From positions 1 through 35,911 of the forward strand of contig JABYQS010000285.1 in assembly GCA_022592435.1 (NCBI GenBank): DNA of 35,911 nt, in the 5' to 3' direction. The notes beneath the pieces were generated by a model. The model had not been told where the DNA came from and searched no databases. It worked only from the letters and a program-made list of their open reading frames with translations. Shown piece after piece: positions 1 through 11,963 of this stretch (the first letter of the stretch is position 1; each line of letters starts with the position of its first letter). The stretch comes from Cerioporus squamosus (lineage: Eukaryota > Basidiomycota > Agaricomycetes > Polyporales > Polyporaceae). Position numbers and translations under genes: made by a program.

Positions 1-109
1 GACGGATCGTATTTAGGGCCGGTCTACTCGCGCCCGTCACGTGCCTGCAAATCTGGACTCGAGCTCGCTGTCGCGGACAACGACGAGCACGCTCCCGCCG
101 TCGCCCACC

Positions 110-520
110 ATGCTCTCTGCCGCTGCTTCTCTGCGCTCGTGCGCATCCTCATCGGCGAGGGCGCAATGCCGCCGGTCGCTCGCAACGTCGGCTGCCTCAT
201 CATCGTCGTCGACTACTTCACCCTCATTGTCGACGAGCAGCGAGCCTCTCACCCACTACCGCATCACCCTCCGTCGATCCGCCATCTCACTTCCCCAGAA
301 TATCAAGGGTACCCTTGAGGCCCTCGGCATCACCGACGTCTTCAAACTGTCTACCACAGACACACACCAGACATTGCGGGAAAGATCCTGACAGTGAAGG
401 AGCTCGTGACGGTCGAGAACGTCCCCGCGTCAGCCGTCGAACGAAATGGGAGCAGAGGCAGGAGAGGAGGCACCAAGAGGCTACTCGGTGACCGGGTCGA
501 AGCTGCAGAGCGACCTATAG
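110..520 (+). pseudogene. Mitochondrial large-subunit ribosomal protein uL30m, frameshifted
   Basis: Encodes the mitochondrial member of the uL30 family, a structural protein of the mitoribosome large subunit. Translation from the ATG at 110 (good CACCATG context) begins with an Arg/Ser/Ala-rich mitochondrial presequence, then the uL30 core HYRITLRRSAISLP and GTLEALGI. At about 331 the core moves to another frame: HRRLQTVYHRHTPDIAGKIL and TVKELVTVENV read from codons starting at 331, as if one base were missing. At about 437 it returns to the original frame with an extra base, giving APRGYSVTG and a stop at 518-520. The two shifts compensate, but about 35 core residues are out of frame. The family match is clear from seen motifs. 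Whether this is a decayed copy, a sequencing error or a true allele cannot be told from one sequence. An ATG at 41 is in frame but sits before the presequence and is less likely. Confidence 0.85.
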
Positions 521-1640
521 CGGGCGGTGTGCATGGTAACGTCGCATTTTGTCTGGAGTTGTTCAATACTGACTGTCGGGTTTAGGTTCTCGTTTGTTCT
601 TATGTACTGTCTCCCACTCCTAATGTCAGGGCAACTCGTCGGAATGCCTTGCGTGCGTGTTGCGACGGCCCGAGCCACCGACCTGCGTGAGGCCGACCTG
701 AGGTCGACGCTCCTTCTTCCGGCTGGTGCGTCTTCATGTACAAGCAGCAAGAAGGTCGCTATTTGCCGCTTCACATCCGACTCACCTACATATGTCCTAT
801 GCAAGAGGTTGCAGACCGAGGACGCCCCGTTGTGCACGCTTGGCAACATCTGGGCTGATATGATGGACGCACTGCTATGTCCTAAGACGACCTCGCTGGT
901 GAAGCCAAGGAGTCTGTACAGCATCAGTACTTCCGGAATGTCGCTCTCGGGACGTCATGGGGCTCTTCGGTAGACATCCTCCGAAGTCTGGTTATGGCCA
1001 TTTATCCGACCTATACATCTCAGCTCCTTGATGCACTCTGTTCGTAGACATTCCGGTGAGTCCAGTCATTCGCCGAATCCCCTTTGGCTCGTCTATACAT
1101 CTACAGGAAGCAGCATCGCGAGCGTTCACCCTCGCGTCACCGGCCTATTCTGGGCCGTCCCAGATACGACTTTGGCAGCGTTCCCGGGCCGCTTGTACGC
1201 TGCCTGGAGCATTGTTCTTGCAACCTCCTCATGACGTCGCTGGTCCCAGCCTATGTCGTGCGCCACGGTCTCTGCAGTAGCATCGTATAAGTAGGAGCTT
1301 TTCGCGACAGGGTGTGGCGGCCTCGGAATAACCCAGGAAGTATCATCTCTGACGACCGGGGCCACGTTCTCCCGTCACCGTCGTCGCGCAAGAACACCCC
1401 AGACTCTACGACGTTCATCCGCATCTTCCGCACCTGAGCAGCTGCATCAGAGGTTTCCGCACCATCCGTACTTCTGGTCCTGGTCGGGTGCGCGCCCTTG
1501 TGACCTGTCGTCGTCCCGCCTGCGCAGGGGGACTATCCTCGGGTGAACGGCGGAATCACCGACGCCCACTCGGCAATGGCGCATCGACGTTCGCCTTCTT
1601 CCTCCCCTTCCTCGGACATGTCATTCGAAAGTCCGTCGGG
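521..1640. other. Intergenic, no supported gene
   Basis: Open frames on both strands at 527-973 and 481-924 show no domain, no conserved-looking run and no consistent splice structure. I see nothing that I would call a gene here. It probably holds the 3' end of the uL30m transcript and the promoter of the cellulase. Confidence 0.5.
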
Positions 1641-1650
1641 GTACTTATAG
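1641..1650 (+). promoter_or_regulatory. TATA-like box of the GH5 gene
   Basis: ACTTATAG lies about 70 bp upstream of the GH5 start codon at 1716, a usual distance in basidiomycetes. It is a weak consensus and the call rests on position only. Confidence 0.3.
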
Positions 1651-1715
1651 CGCGGAGTTTCGTGCAGGGTGGGCTGCTAGACCTGTCGTCTTCACTATCC
1701 GGTGTCGCCATTACA

Positions 1716-3364
1716 ATGAAGGGCGCCATTCTCTCTCTTGCTGTCGCGCTTGCTAGCGCGGCCCCCGCGATGTCCGTCGTCGTTTGGGGCCAGTGCGGAG
1801 TACGTGTTCTATTCTTCACATCGTATCTCAGACTAGAGAAGGGGACTGAGTGTTCTCGTAGGGTTCAGGCTACTGGAGGCTCGACCGTCTGCGACTCCGG
1901 CGCGACCTGCGTCAAGGTGAACAACTGTACGTCTCCACCACCTTCCATCCCCGCGCCCCGCACCCGTCCCTCCTGACACTCACCCCTCCCTGCGCCCCTC
2001 ACAGACTACTCGCAATGCCAGCCCAGCAGCGCAACGACGACCGCGACCGCGCCCACCTCCAGCTCCTCCCTCTGCCCCGGCACGCGCACCAAGTTCAAGT
2101 TCTTCGGCGTGAACGAGTCCGGGGCCGAGTTCGGGAACACCGTCTTCCCCGGGGCGCTCGGGACGGAGTACATCTGGCCCGCCCCGAGCTCGATCGACTT
2201 CTTCATGGGCAAGGGCTTCAACACGTTCCGCGTGCCGTTCCTCATGGAGCGCGTGAGCCCGCCGACGACGGGCGGGATGGCGGGGCCGTTCAACCAGACG
2301 TACCTGGGCGGGCTGAAGGATACGGTTAACTACATCACGGGCAAGGGCGGGTATGCTGCTATTGATCGTGAGTGCCGTGTTGAGTGCGTTGGGAAAGGGG
2401 TAGCTGATGGGATTGGTTGCAGCACACAACTTCATGATCTTCAACGGCGCGACCATTACGGACACGAACGCGTATGTTTCGTTTATGTTCCCATTTTGCC
2501 TCGTAGCTGACCAAACGATTCAACCTCCAGCTTCCAGTCATGTACGCCTATCATAACTGCTTCGTGCTGACTGCCTGGGCTAACTCCCCGGTCGAACAGG
2601 GTGGCAGAAGCTCGCCGCTGAGTTCGTACGTACCGTCTGAACTCACAATCTCGGGGGACACAGCGTACTAACAGCACACGCGCACGCAGAAATCCAACGA
2701 CCACGTCATCTTCGATCTCCAGAACGAGCCGCACGACATCCCCGCGCAGACCGTCTTCAACCTTATGCAGGCCGGCGTGAACGGCGTCCGCGCCGCGGGC
2801 GCGACGAGCCAGCTCATCCTCGTCGAGGGCACGAGCTGGACCGGGGCGTGGACCTGGACGACCTCTGGGAACAGCCAGGTCTTTGGCGCTATCAAGGACC
2901 CGAACAACAATGTTGCGATCGGTGCGTCCCTCTCTCCTCCCTCTCCTCCCCTTCCCCACTCCTCCACTCCACTCATTCCCTCTCATACTCGAACCCGAAC
3001 TCGAACGCCGAACACTAACCGACCACGCGCAGAGATGCACCAGTACCTCGACTCGGACGGCTCCGGCACTAACGCGACCTGCGTGTCCTCCACGATCGGC
3101 GCGGAGCGCCTCCAGGCCGCGACGGCGTGGCTCAAGCAGAACAACCTCAAGGGCCTCCTCGGCGAGATCGGCGCGGGCTCCAACGCGGCGTGCATCTCCG
3201 CCGTGCAGGGCGCGCTCTGCGAGATGCAGCAGTCGGGCGTGTGGCTGGGCGCGCTCTGGTGGGCGGCCGGGCCGTGGTGGGGAGACTACTACCAGAGCAT
3301 CGAGCCCCCGACGGGGCCTGCTGTGGCGTCGATTTTGCCCCAGGCGTTGGAGCCGTTCCTGTAG
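1716..3364 (+). CDS. GH5 endoglucanase with N-terminal CBM1
   Basis: Secreted endo-beta-1,4-glucanase that cuts internal cellulose bonds. My eight-exon model is 1716-1799, 1869-1926, 2005-2367, 2423-2471, 2531-2541, 2600-2625, 2690-2921, 3033-3364, with GT-AG introns that all keep phase, giving 384 residues. Residues 1-20 form a signal peptide. A fungal CBM1 follows (WGQCG, STVCDSGATC, YYSQCQ), then a Ser/Thr/Ala linker and the GH5 barrel: TKFKFFGVNESGAEFG at the entry, acid/base Glu about 210 in DLQNEPHD, and nucleophile Glu about 319 in LLGEIGAG. Length and order fit GH5 subfamily 5 white-rot enzymes. Exon 5 is only 11 bp. Oddity: in CBM1 the expected GSGY tetrapeptide is encoded at 1862-1873 but in the wrong frame. 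Using the second acceptor (exon from 1869) keeps the frame but drops it. The catalytic domain appears intact. Confidence 0.9.
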
Positions 3365-3704
3365 AGCATGTAGGTTGGCGTTGGGGAATTGCGAGGACGT
3401 CGACAAAACCTTGTGGGAGTATGGGACGGTAAACCAGCTTGTACTGTCGATTGCAATTGCCTCGGGTATCACTACTTCTCACTCAATGCGGTGGACGAGC
3501 CGACGACACGTTGTGATTGGCGCTGAGGTCAAGGTGTCTCGCCGATGGCATATACAATCCACAGAGATAGAAACATAGATGGAAGAGACTAGGATGTCGC
3601 ATATCGCATGCAGGTATCGGGGCTAGGATGAAGTAGCTGAGATTTCTGATCTCCAGTATCCTACTGCCCCTTGCAGAAATCATCGCGTCAGTCACAGCAC
3701 GGCT
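3365..3704. other. Convergent intergenic spacer
   Basis: Lies between the stop codons of the + strand cellulase and the - strand hydrolase, so it should hold both 3' UTRs. No further gene is seen. Confidence 0.5.
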
Positions 3705-5028
3705 TCAGCTCTGCACTGGCTCCTCCGGTTTGGGAACTCGAGCTTGTAGATGCGCCTCAATCCAGGAGACATACTCCTTGATGACCTGAGTCGGGATGTC
3801 TCCCCTTCGTGCAGCAGATCGTGGAATGCGCCCTGCAGCGTATACGTAGTAAGCAGAGGTCAGAACTCGCTGTGCATGGGAAAGCGCAGAAAAGAAAGAG
3901 CGCACGAACTTCGTATTCGACGAGCTTCTTGTCGTCGATGTTCACCTTGTTGAAGAATGCAACGCCGGCTTTGGGACTATTCGCCTGGTGGAGTGCGAGA
4001 TATCAATGGTGGACGCGTGATCAAATGGGTATAGCTTTGTGGACGTACTTCGTCGGCTGTGCCCCATGTCATTAGGAGCTGCATGCATGGCTGATCAGAA
4101 ATCTGGTACTGTACTCGTACAACGCCTGATCGCACGTACCGAGAGATCGGAAGGCCAATTCTTGTAGTCCTTTTCAAGCAGCTCTTCCCCCTGGTCCGCC
4201 GAGCATAAGTAGCTTAGCGTGCGTGGGAAGATGCAAGTAGCGGATGGTCTCACCTGCGTCACCATATCATACAGACCAAGAGCAGTACCCTGCGGCTTGC
4301 GGAGAGGATCGTTGGCCAATGCTTCGACCTCGGCTTTGTCATGAGAGAAGCGCTACAACAAGGTCGTCAATCGAGTCGAACGGAGTGGATCAGCTGAGAT
4401 GCTCACTTCTTCCGGCATATTCGCAGGGAACGAGAGCGCAGGAGCGACTCGGCTGAGCACGTACGCGGCGAAGCGGACGATCCTGGAGGAGGGTAGGTGA
4501 GGTGGACGAGAGGGCACTGAGCGATGATTCCGGAAATCATTCCGAGGGCTTCTTTCGACGGTGGCGCACTCGTCCGTGTAGCGAATGCGAGGGTCATACC
4601 AGCACCCTAGGGTAGTTCACGGTCAGTGCATAGTGAGGCTTGTCTCCATAAGTACTTACAGCTGAGTGACCCATGACGAATATCGGCATCCCGGGATAGG
4701 TGCGGCGAACGTAGCGCACCCACCACTCGAGGTCGCTCAACTCCACTGCCCGGCTGGTCTTGCCATACGCCTCGTCGGGGCTTCGGTGTTCCACGTCGAG
4801 CGCTGTAAGCCCAAATCCGCGCATGTCGTATGCGAAGACGGTGATTCCACGCTGGGCGAACTGTGGGTGGATCCTCTCATAGCGCGAGATATGGTCCGCG
4901 AAGCCGTGTACAAAGACAAGGATGGCTTTCGGGTTCGATGATGCAGCGGCTGCCGCATACGTCCTGGTGTAGAAGCTATGTCCGTCGATACCGTCGAGCC
5001 AGGCCTCGGTGTAAGGAGCAGCTGTCAT
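3705..5028 (-). pseudogene. Alpha/beta hydrolase, monoacylglycerol lipase-like, with two indels
   Basis: Serine hydrolase of the monoglyceride lipase / S33-like family, probably cytosolic and acting on acylglycerols. Exons on the minus strand: 5028-4660, 4606-4407, 4352-4254, 4190-4140, 4090-4049, 3984-3910, 3832-3705. Expected product about 320 residues. Visible features in order: VFVHGFADHISRY (oxyanion region), AYDMRGFG, nucleophile elbow GHSAGAG split by the first intron, WGTADE with the probable catalytic Asp, and FHDLLHEG with the catalytic His. Two interruptions: near 4495 one base appears missing between LTYPPP and RIVRFAAYVLSRVAP, and near 3800 two extra bases separate FHDLLHEG from DIPTQVIKEYVSWIEAHL. 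The first would remove the Asp and His. The start at 5028 is supported by MTAAPYTEAWLDG leading straight into the family fold. These may be real lesions or base-call errors. Confidence 0.8.
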
Positions 5029-6509
5029 GAGGAGAAGATGATGTTCGCAGAGGTAGCTCTGTCTACGATTTGATTGGGTTCATATCGTGTCGATGCCAGC
5101 TCGTTATAACCCGGGCCAGACCGGCGCCCGGTGGGCTGCGGAGGAATACATATCGCTAGTACTGAGCGGAGTGGATCGGCTGCTGTGGTATCAAATTGAA
5201 TGGTCGTGGCTGAATTCGGTGATATCCCCGTGTAGATCAAAACTCGCGTTTCAGTGTCACCCATGGCAGAGACTGTGCACCAGAGTAACTTACAAGCGGA
5301 TTATCGTGGGTGTTGCAGTACGAGAGCATGGAACCTTGCTGCTATATAGTCGGCTAGCTACGGAGACTACTTCATGAACTCTTGGCTTGGGGGCGTTTGG
5401 AAGCGTGAAAGTCAAAATGGACGAGCCTGCGGATTCTGAGCGCCCACAGGCCCACGTGGAGGCCTGGGCCTGGTCCGTCAAAAAGTGGCCCGATTTGGTA
5501 TGCTAGGCGCCGTGCGACCATGACTTCGAAGTTGCCAGTGGACCATGTCCTCAGCCAGCCGCTCGCTTTCATATGTCTCTTGTTTTCTCTCCATCGTCTG
5601 CCAGAGATACTATTGGGATATCATGGCTAGGCGTGAAATCCGTGGCGTAACGGCGAGTGCCACGTGAGCAGTGATTCTCATGTGGCATGCGGTCATACCG
5701 ACTCATACGGATCGGAGTCTGGTGAGCCTGGCTTTAACTTGTTCGCATCCCAATTTGCTCTGACATAGGGCGGTAGGAGGCTGACCTCCTGCAACGTAGG
5801 AGGTACTGCTTTATCGCAACTCATCGAACCCACGAGAAGCGCCGAGCCCGTTGGCATGAAAGAAACTCACGACCTCGTAAGTCAACGCGCTTCCACTCCA
5901 TTCCATGAGGGTAGTATCGATTGCTCTCGTCTTTTAAGATGTTACTGAAGCGATGGAGCTGGATGGTGGGACGGTAGATTGACGTGGACATACCCATGCA
6001 GCAGTAAAGAGCTTGAAAAGAAGGCTATGTATCTCGCGCCGGGGTCTATCATCCTTGAGAGATGCTTCGTGAGCGCAAGTCGCACGGATGAGTCCCGATA
6101 TCTTGGCGTCTGTTTTCTGTGGCTCGGCGGTACTTGCTCGTGAAGGTTCTCCGAATCCCCGGAGCAGTGCTTGGAGTCATCAGTCCGATGACCTGAGATG
6201 GGGACACACCTGAACACACATTGGCTCCCCACCAGGCCGTTCGCTGATGCGCGCTGACATAAGAATCCTCAGATGCTCGTTGTGAATCTGCCGGCGTGCC
6301 TTCATGCGGACTTGATCCAACTGTCGCTAGTCTCGTAGTGGCGTCAGTTCTTGGCGGAGGCGTTGCGGGAGGAGCCCACGCTGGAAGACTCACGCTGAAC
6401 ACAGTGGGTGGCTCTTGATGAACTTCTTGATTGTAGAGCAACGGGCGCGCGCAGTAGAATTGGATGGGCGCGAACGCCGGACCCTCGAGGCTCTCAGGAT
6501 CAGGATGAG
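5029..6509. other. Intergenic, no supported gene
   Basis: A 1.5-kb region between divergent starts of the hydrolase (-) and the DUF6534-like gene (+). Open frames at 5290-5572 and 5942-6540 lack recognisable motifs or splice logic. It probably holds both promoters. Confidence 0.5.
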
Positions 6510-6510
6510 G

Positions 6511-6517
6511 CATATAA
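6511..6517 (+). promoter_or_regulatory. TATA box of the DUF6534-like gene
   Basis: CATATAA lies about 50 bp before the ATG at 6562 and has no competitor nearby. The call is positional. Confidence 0.4.
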
Positions 6518-6561
6518 CGCCCCTTGGTGAGTTCGAGCACCGTTTCCCGGCAGGTATCATG

Positions 6562-8542
6562 GACGCTAATGCAGAGTCTCCTCTACCTCTCCTCCTTCCG
6601 TCGCTTGACAGCACGTACGGCTCCTTCCTGATTGGTCTCTTTTTCGGCCTTATGTGCGTATGATCAGACAGTGTTTAGTGGTGCGTACTGACGATCTTGT
6701 AGATTCTATGGGCTATCGTTACACCAGGGCTATGTCTATATGCGTACCTACGTCCGGGATCCACTGTACTTCAAGTCCTATGTGCGTAGACAAATCTAGC
6801 GCTCCTGCTATGAACTGACAGATCCTAGGTCGCCATACTGATGTGAGCCATCGTGTGCGGCTCCGCGACGACGTCTCTGAAATTTCGTACTCTAGACTGA
6901 TGGACACGATACACTCCGTCAACCTCATGATCATTTGGTGAGTGTCCGCATGAGCTCGTTGTCGGAGTCGCAGGACACTCATCTGCCTGTCGAATTCAGC
7001 TATGAAGGATTGGTAACGAACTACTTCCGACCCGACCGATTGTTGAAGTCGAGCTGGGGTTTCAACGTAGGTTGTCTCGTGCTCCTGAACGTCATGGCCG
7101 TCGGGGTGTTGACCACGTTCTGTCAAGGTGCTGCCAGTAGTGACTGTACGTCCCGATGACCTGTGGCAACCGAGTCCCTACTGATCTTCTGCGCGGTAGG
7201 GCGTGGTGATTATACTATGCCAGGGGTGCGCATCATTACCAGCACGTCATGCCAGGGGAAGTTATCTTACTTACACATGTTTAGCTTCTTCGCATATCGG
7301 ATATACAAAGGTAGAATTGACATATCGTATGCACGTCCCGTCTCATGCTCTTGCAGTCTACCAACGATGGAAGATCCCGATCGCATTGTTTGTGAGCATC
7401 GCAGACACTCTCTCCAGCCCTCTATGCAAGCCCTGACCCCACCATAGGTTACAGCTGTGCTCCTGGCTGAGCTCGGTAGGTAACAGTGCGATGCAATCTG
7501 CTCGATAGCTTTGTATGACTGACGCTCCGGATGGTGGATCGCTCAGGACTGTGCATAGCATCATGCGTCAAGGGGTAAGCCTGCTCACTCCTGTCGCCCG
7601 CGGTGGATATTGAGACTTGCGACCATCCAGGTTTCAGTCTGCTACCTGGTTTGAATATGAGAAGGATACGGTAAGCCTTTCCGATCTTGTTCCCCTCGGA
7701 GACGAACACCAAACTCGTTCTCCTGCCCTGAGCACGTTCACTGACTATCTCATCATTATTCAGTGGATGATCGCAGCGGCGCTGTGCATTGCACTAGTTC
7801 TGGATACCATACTCACTATAATCTTGATCGTGTTCCTTCGCTACAACCGGGGCGGCTTCGCCAAGTGAGACACCCTTCTGCCAAGCACCGGATTAGAGTT
7901 GACCTCACGCACTGTTCGCCATCCAGGACCAACTCGAAACTGGATACTCTGATAGCGTACGCTATCTGCACAGGTGCGTATAGATCATCTGACACGTTGC
8001 CTTGTCTCAAACACCGGGACTACAGGGCTGTTGACAGAGTAAGCCTCGTGGAGAAGGCGGAGGTGCACCCAGACTGACGATTAACATTGCAGCATCCTGA
8101 ACGCTCTCGGCTTCGCGTTCGTGAGTTCGATCATCCTCCCATCGCACCTACCCCTTGACATCTTCTGCTCTCCAGGCGCAGTCCTCTCCGGGGAACATGT
8201 GGTACGCAGCTTTGAACATGGAGGTAGCCAAAGGCGAGTGCATCTTTGACTGGTCGAGGGTAGTATGTGCTGACGTCGTCGGCGATTTGCGCAGTGTACA
8301 CGAACTCGGTCCTGGCGGCGTGAGTGGCATATCCATGCTCGCGACATCTCCTTTCACCTCTAACTCAGTACCCGGCGGTTCCCTTCAGGTTGAACTTCCG
8401 AAACCCCAAAACTTGCTCCGAATCGAACACCAACTTCTCCAATGCGATCTCGAACACCTTGGTGACCATAGAGCTCGCTCAGTTCCCAAAGACGCACAGC
8501 CGTGACGCCGCAGAGCCAGTCAGTGTTCGCGTATTGTCTTGA
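6562..8542 (+). CDS. DUF6534-like seven-helix membrane protein
   Basis: Belongs to the large basidiomycete family of predicted membrane proteins ending in the DUF6534 domain. Function is unknown; a receptor-like role is often guessed. The gene is cut into about a dozen short exons. The first are 6562-6653, 6703-6781, 6829-6842, 6896-6937 and 7000 onward, all in phase. Family signatures in order: LPSLDSTYGSFLIGLFFGL (helix 1), YGLSLHQGYVYMR, LMDTIHSVNLMII (helix 2), LVTNYF, VLTTFC then FFAYRIYK (helix 3), ALVLDTILTIILIVFLR (helix 6), KLDTLIAYAI, SILNALGFAF, YTNSVLAA, LNFRNP. The C-tail to 8542 is polar. One junction (about 7128-7285, before FFAYRIYK) does not keep phase in my model, so an exon or a base is missed there. 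All other junctions can be made consistent, including a 7556-7585 mini-exon. Confidence 0.75.
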
Positions 8543-9618
8543 GCGAGAGAGAAGTGGTAGCTGAAGCCTTCGCGTGTCTCTAGGTATCTGACCGGCTCAA
8601 TGATTCAGTCATAAACATCGAGCATGTGGACGACCACACGAAGACAGCACGATTGGCACCACGGTCCGACTCATTCTGAGGACGAGCCGCTGGCCCGCTG
8701 CCTGTGTAATTGGTTTGTACTGTAACCCCCTGCAGAAGAGCCACTGTATCACCATTGCGACAACTGAGCCAGTACTTACCTACGTGTACACAAGCATTGC
8801 GCTCGCGAGTTTTCTCGTGTATATCTCAAGTATATCTGAGGGTAGTACGCATCCCCGAACCGAAGCGCCCGAACCGGTTCGACTCTAGCCGACTATCACA
8901 CGATTGCGCATTCTTCCGACTTCTCCTTGTCTTCTCCTGCCTCCTACTTCGTATTGTCTCTTCAGGCTCAGAGACCTGAGTTGACCATCTGCATAATAGG
9001 TTGAAGAAGCGCGCAACTAGCAACGCAGACCGCCTTTCAGCCTCCTAGGGTTTCGATAGATCGTAAACTTCAACGACGTGGCAGCAGATCTAGAGTTGAG
9101 CAGACCCCGACCCACGATGAAGCGAAGCACGACTCAGGTGGGACTTGTAGAAGCATGGCCGCATGCTCATGCAAAATTTCGTGAGTCCTACGCACATGTT
9201 GCGAGTTTGATAACTCACCGGATCGCAGTCTTGCGTACTCAAGCGTCCGTCGTGACACCATGGACCCCTCTTAACAGGGTTGGCGACGTCGCCATACGCA
9301 GCCTCTGCAGCTACGCTTCCTTCCACATGGCGACCTTCGTGCCGAGCATCTCTCAGCGCTGCTCGAAGATCTTCACCTTGATTCTCCAGGATCCGCTCGC
9401 GGTTCCGCCCCTCAGCGCCCTTCCTACTAGCCGTTGTGGGCGTCGCCAAATGGAGGCTTACTAACCCAGTTAAGAACAACGCTCGGCCGCACCTATCGTC
9501 TCAGTGGATGATGTGAGCTACCGTGCAGGTACAGAGTCGCCGCCACACCTGCTCAAAAGCCGCGACAGACCGTCTCTCGCCCCCGCCCGCTACATTTCGC
9601 ACTACCAGTCTCTGCACA
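8543..9618. other. Intergenic, no supported gene
   Basis: The region between the DUF6534-like stop and the MFS start has no frame with coding character. Opposed open frames at 9078-9464 and 9090-9479 look like chance. The MFS promoter should lie at its right end. Confidence 0.5.
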
Positions 9619-11236
9619 ATGCCGACTACCTCCATAACCACCAAGGCTGACGTTGGGACAATCCTCAAAGATGAACGCGACTCGCAAGTTGCCTCCACCA
9701 AGAAGGGCTTCAAGTTCTGGATGATCTTCCTCTCGATATGCCTCCCTCTCTTCCTCTCCGCCGTCGAGAACTCCGCTGTGTCCACCGCTCTCCCCGTTAT
9801 AGTGAGTGACCTGCACGGGGACGACTTCCTCTGGGTCGGCGCCGCATACGCCCTGGCCTCGACTGCCTTTCTTCCCATGAGCGGCGGTGTGGCGGAGGTA
9901 AGTGCACATCGTTGCTCGTCATACACGCCTTATAACCAGTCGCAGATTTTCGGCAGACAGCCTGCGTTGCTGTTCTCGCTCTTGTGCTTTATTCTAGGAA
10001 GTGCACTGTGCGGAGCCGCACGAAGCATGACTTGGCTTATCGCCGCACGCAGTACGTCCTATCGATGCACCATGTCACGGCCTTTGACGGCACTTTCTAA
10101 CGGATCTGTAGCGATTCAAGGTCTCGGCGGTGGCGCCATCCTCTCAGTCTCGTCCATCATCGTGTCGGACCTGGTTCAACTCAAGGAACGTGGCGCATAC
10201 AACGGTCTTATTGGATTGTGAGCTTCAGCTTCGTTTCCTCTATCGACTCATGATCACTACTGACTTCGGTTCCAGAACTTGGGCGATTGCAAGTGGGGTC
10301 GGTCCTGTCATAGGCGGCGCCCTTACGACTGGAGGCCAATGGCGCTGGCTATTCTGTACGTCGTCGGGCTTCTTCGTACATGCACGGTCTTCATGACAGC
10401 TTTCTGCATAGACTTGAATCTTCCGATCTGCGGTGTAACGATCCCCATGGTTCTCGTCTTCCTCAAGCTTCCGACGCCACCCGGTACTTGGCGAGAGAAG
10501 ATGGCTCGCATAGATTATATGTACAGTTTTGACTCTTTCCGTACGCGCCCTCGACTGGCTGAAGCCATGTCACAGTGGCAATTTCTTGGTCATCTCTTCG
10601 ACCGCCTCCATTGTCATTGGCCTCACATGGGGAGGAGTGGTCTACGCGTGGTCGTCTGTCCATGTCCTTGTCCCTCTCATTCTGGGACTGTGCGGCCTGG
10701 CAGGTTTCCTGGTCTACGAGGCTAAGTGGGCGCGGAACCCTATCGTAAGTGTTCAACTCCCCATCTACAAACCTTCGTTGACATGCTAGGCAGGTCCCGA
10801 TCTTACTGCTGCAAAACCGCACCAGTATCAGCGGGTGGGTAGCTCATTGTTGTCACCCCATGTGGCTCGTCTGACTGCGGTCCGTCTATCAGCTATATCA
10901 GAACTTCGTCAACACGATGATCTCAATGACACTCGTATGTATGTGCACAGCAAGCTCTTCCTCGACACGCTGCTAACATGTCCTAGACTACGTACCGGTA
11001 TACTTCCAATCGTGCAAGGATGCCAGCCCGCTCCAATCGTCAGTGTACACTCTTGGGTGGGCCGTGTCCATTGGCCCAGTTATCATTGCCGCTGGACTAT
11101 CCGTCGCCGTTCTCAAGATCTATCGTCCGCAGCTCTGGTTTGCATGGGTCGTCTACATCGTGGCGATGGGTGTATACACGACCGTTCAGGCAGACACATC
11201 CTTGGCACCGAATATCGGCATGCTCGCGGTTATGGG

Positions 11237-11241
11237 GGTTG
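11237..11241. repeat. Target-site duplication, left copy (GGTTG)
   Basis: Identical to 11964-11968 across the solo LTR. Removing the LTR and one copy restores the MFS exon 9 reading frame exactly. Confidence 0.9.
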
Positions 11242-11963
11242 TGTTAAGACTGTGCGTGCCAAATCAAACTCCGGAAGGAAGTCCGAAGTCCGAAGTCCGA
11301 AGGCAGCGCGTAGGTGAAGACTTCGGCGAAGTTATTGACCAACGCCCTGAGGAGACGCAAGGTGTCTTCTATTTGCAAAGGAACAGAACTCCGGAGTTTA
11401 TACCGGAGTAAGCAACGATGGAGGAAGTCAAGCAGAGAGGGAACCAGAGAGTCAGAAGCCGAATGACCAGAGTCGGAAGACGGAGGTCGGAGGTCGGAGG
11501 TCGGAAGTCCGGACGGAGGTGCGGACGGGTTTCAGAAGAGAAGGCAATAGATTGAGTTGTTGATACCGAGAAGGATAAGGGGGAAGTAAACGAGATATCA
11601 GAACTGAGGTCTAAGGGAGAATACAAGCAGACTTAAATACTAAAGTCCGGAGGTCCGAAAGGGGTAAGCTAAAAGTAGAGACAGGAGTCGGAGTCCGGTG
11701 CCAAGGCGGAAGCAAGTAAGTAGCCAATAGGAAATGGAGGCAAGTGCGGATACAAGTGGATACAAGTGCGGATACAAACGGGTAATACTATCGGGACTGC
11801 GGAGGTGATCGGAGTCCGAGGGGAGCGGATAGTAAGGGGTAAGTATCGTAGTAAGGATGAGTCACAACGAAAGGATGAGGAAGTAAGTATGAGTCAACGG
11901 ACGAACCGGAGTCCGGTCGGAGTTGAGTCCGGAGTTGGGTGTCTTGGAGCACGGGATGTAACA
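11242..11963. mobile_element. Solo LTR inside the MFS gene
   Basis: The insert starts TGTTAAGAC and ends GATGTAACA, with TGTTA/TAACA terminal inverted repeats and TG...CA ends. It is flanked by a perfect 5-bp duplication, GGTTG at 11237-11241 and 11964-11968. No internal coding region remains, so it is a solo LTR left after recombination of a full retroelement. Length and ends suggest a Ty3/gypsy-type element, but superfamily cannot be proved without an internal domain. It is purine-rich and packed with GTCCGGA/GTCGGAGG-like motifs, unlike the host exon on either side. Confidence 0.9.

Noticed and set aside
481..973. Overlapping 147- and 148-codon frames on both strands
   Set aside because: No domain, no splice structure, and the two frames mirror each other as expected from base composition.
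2483..3472. 329-codon minus-strand frame
   Set aside because: It lies opposite the GH5 exons, is Arg-rich from GC bias, and has no motif.
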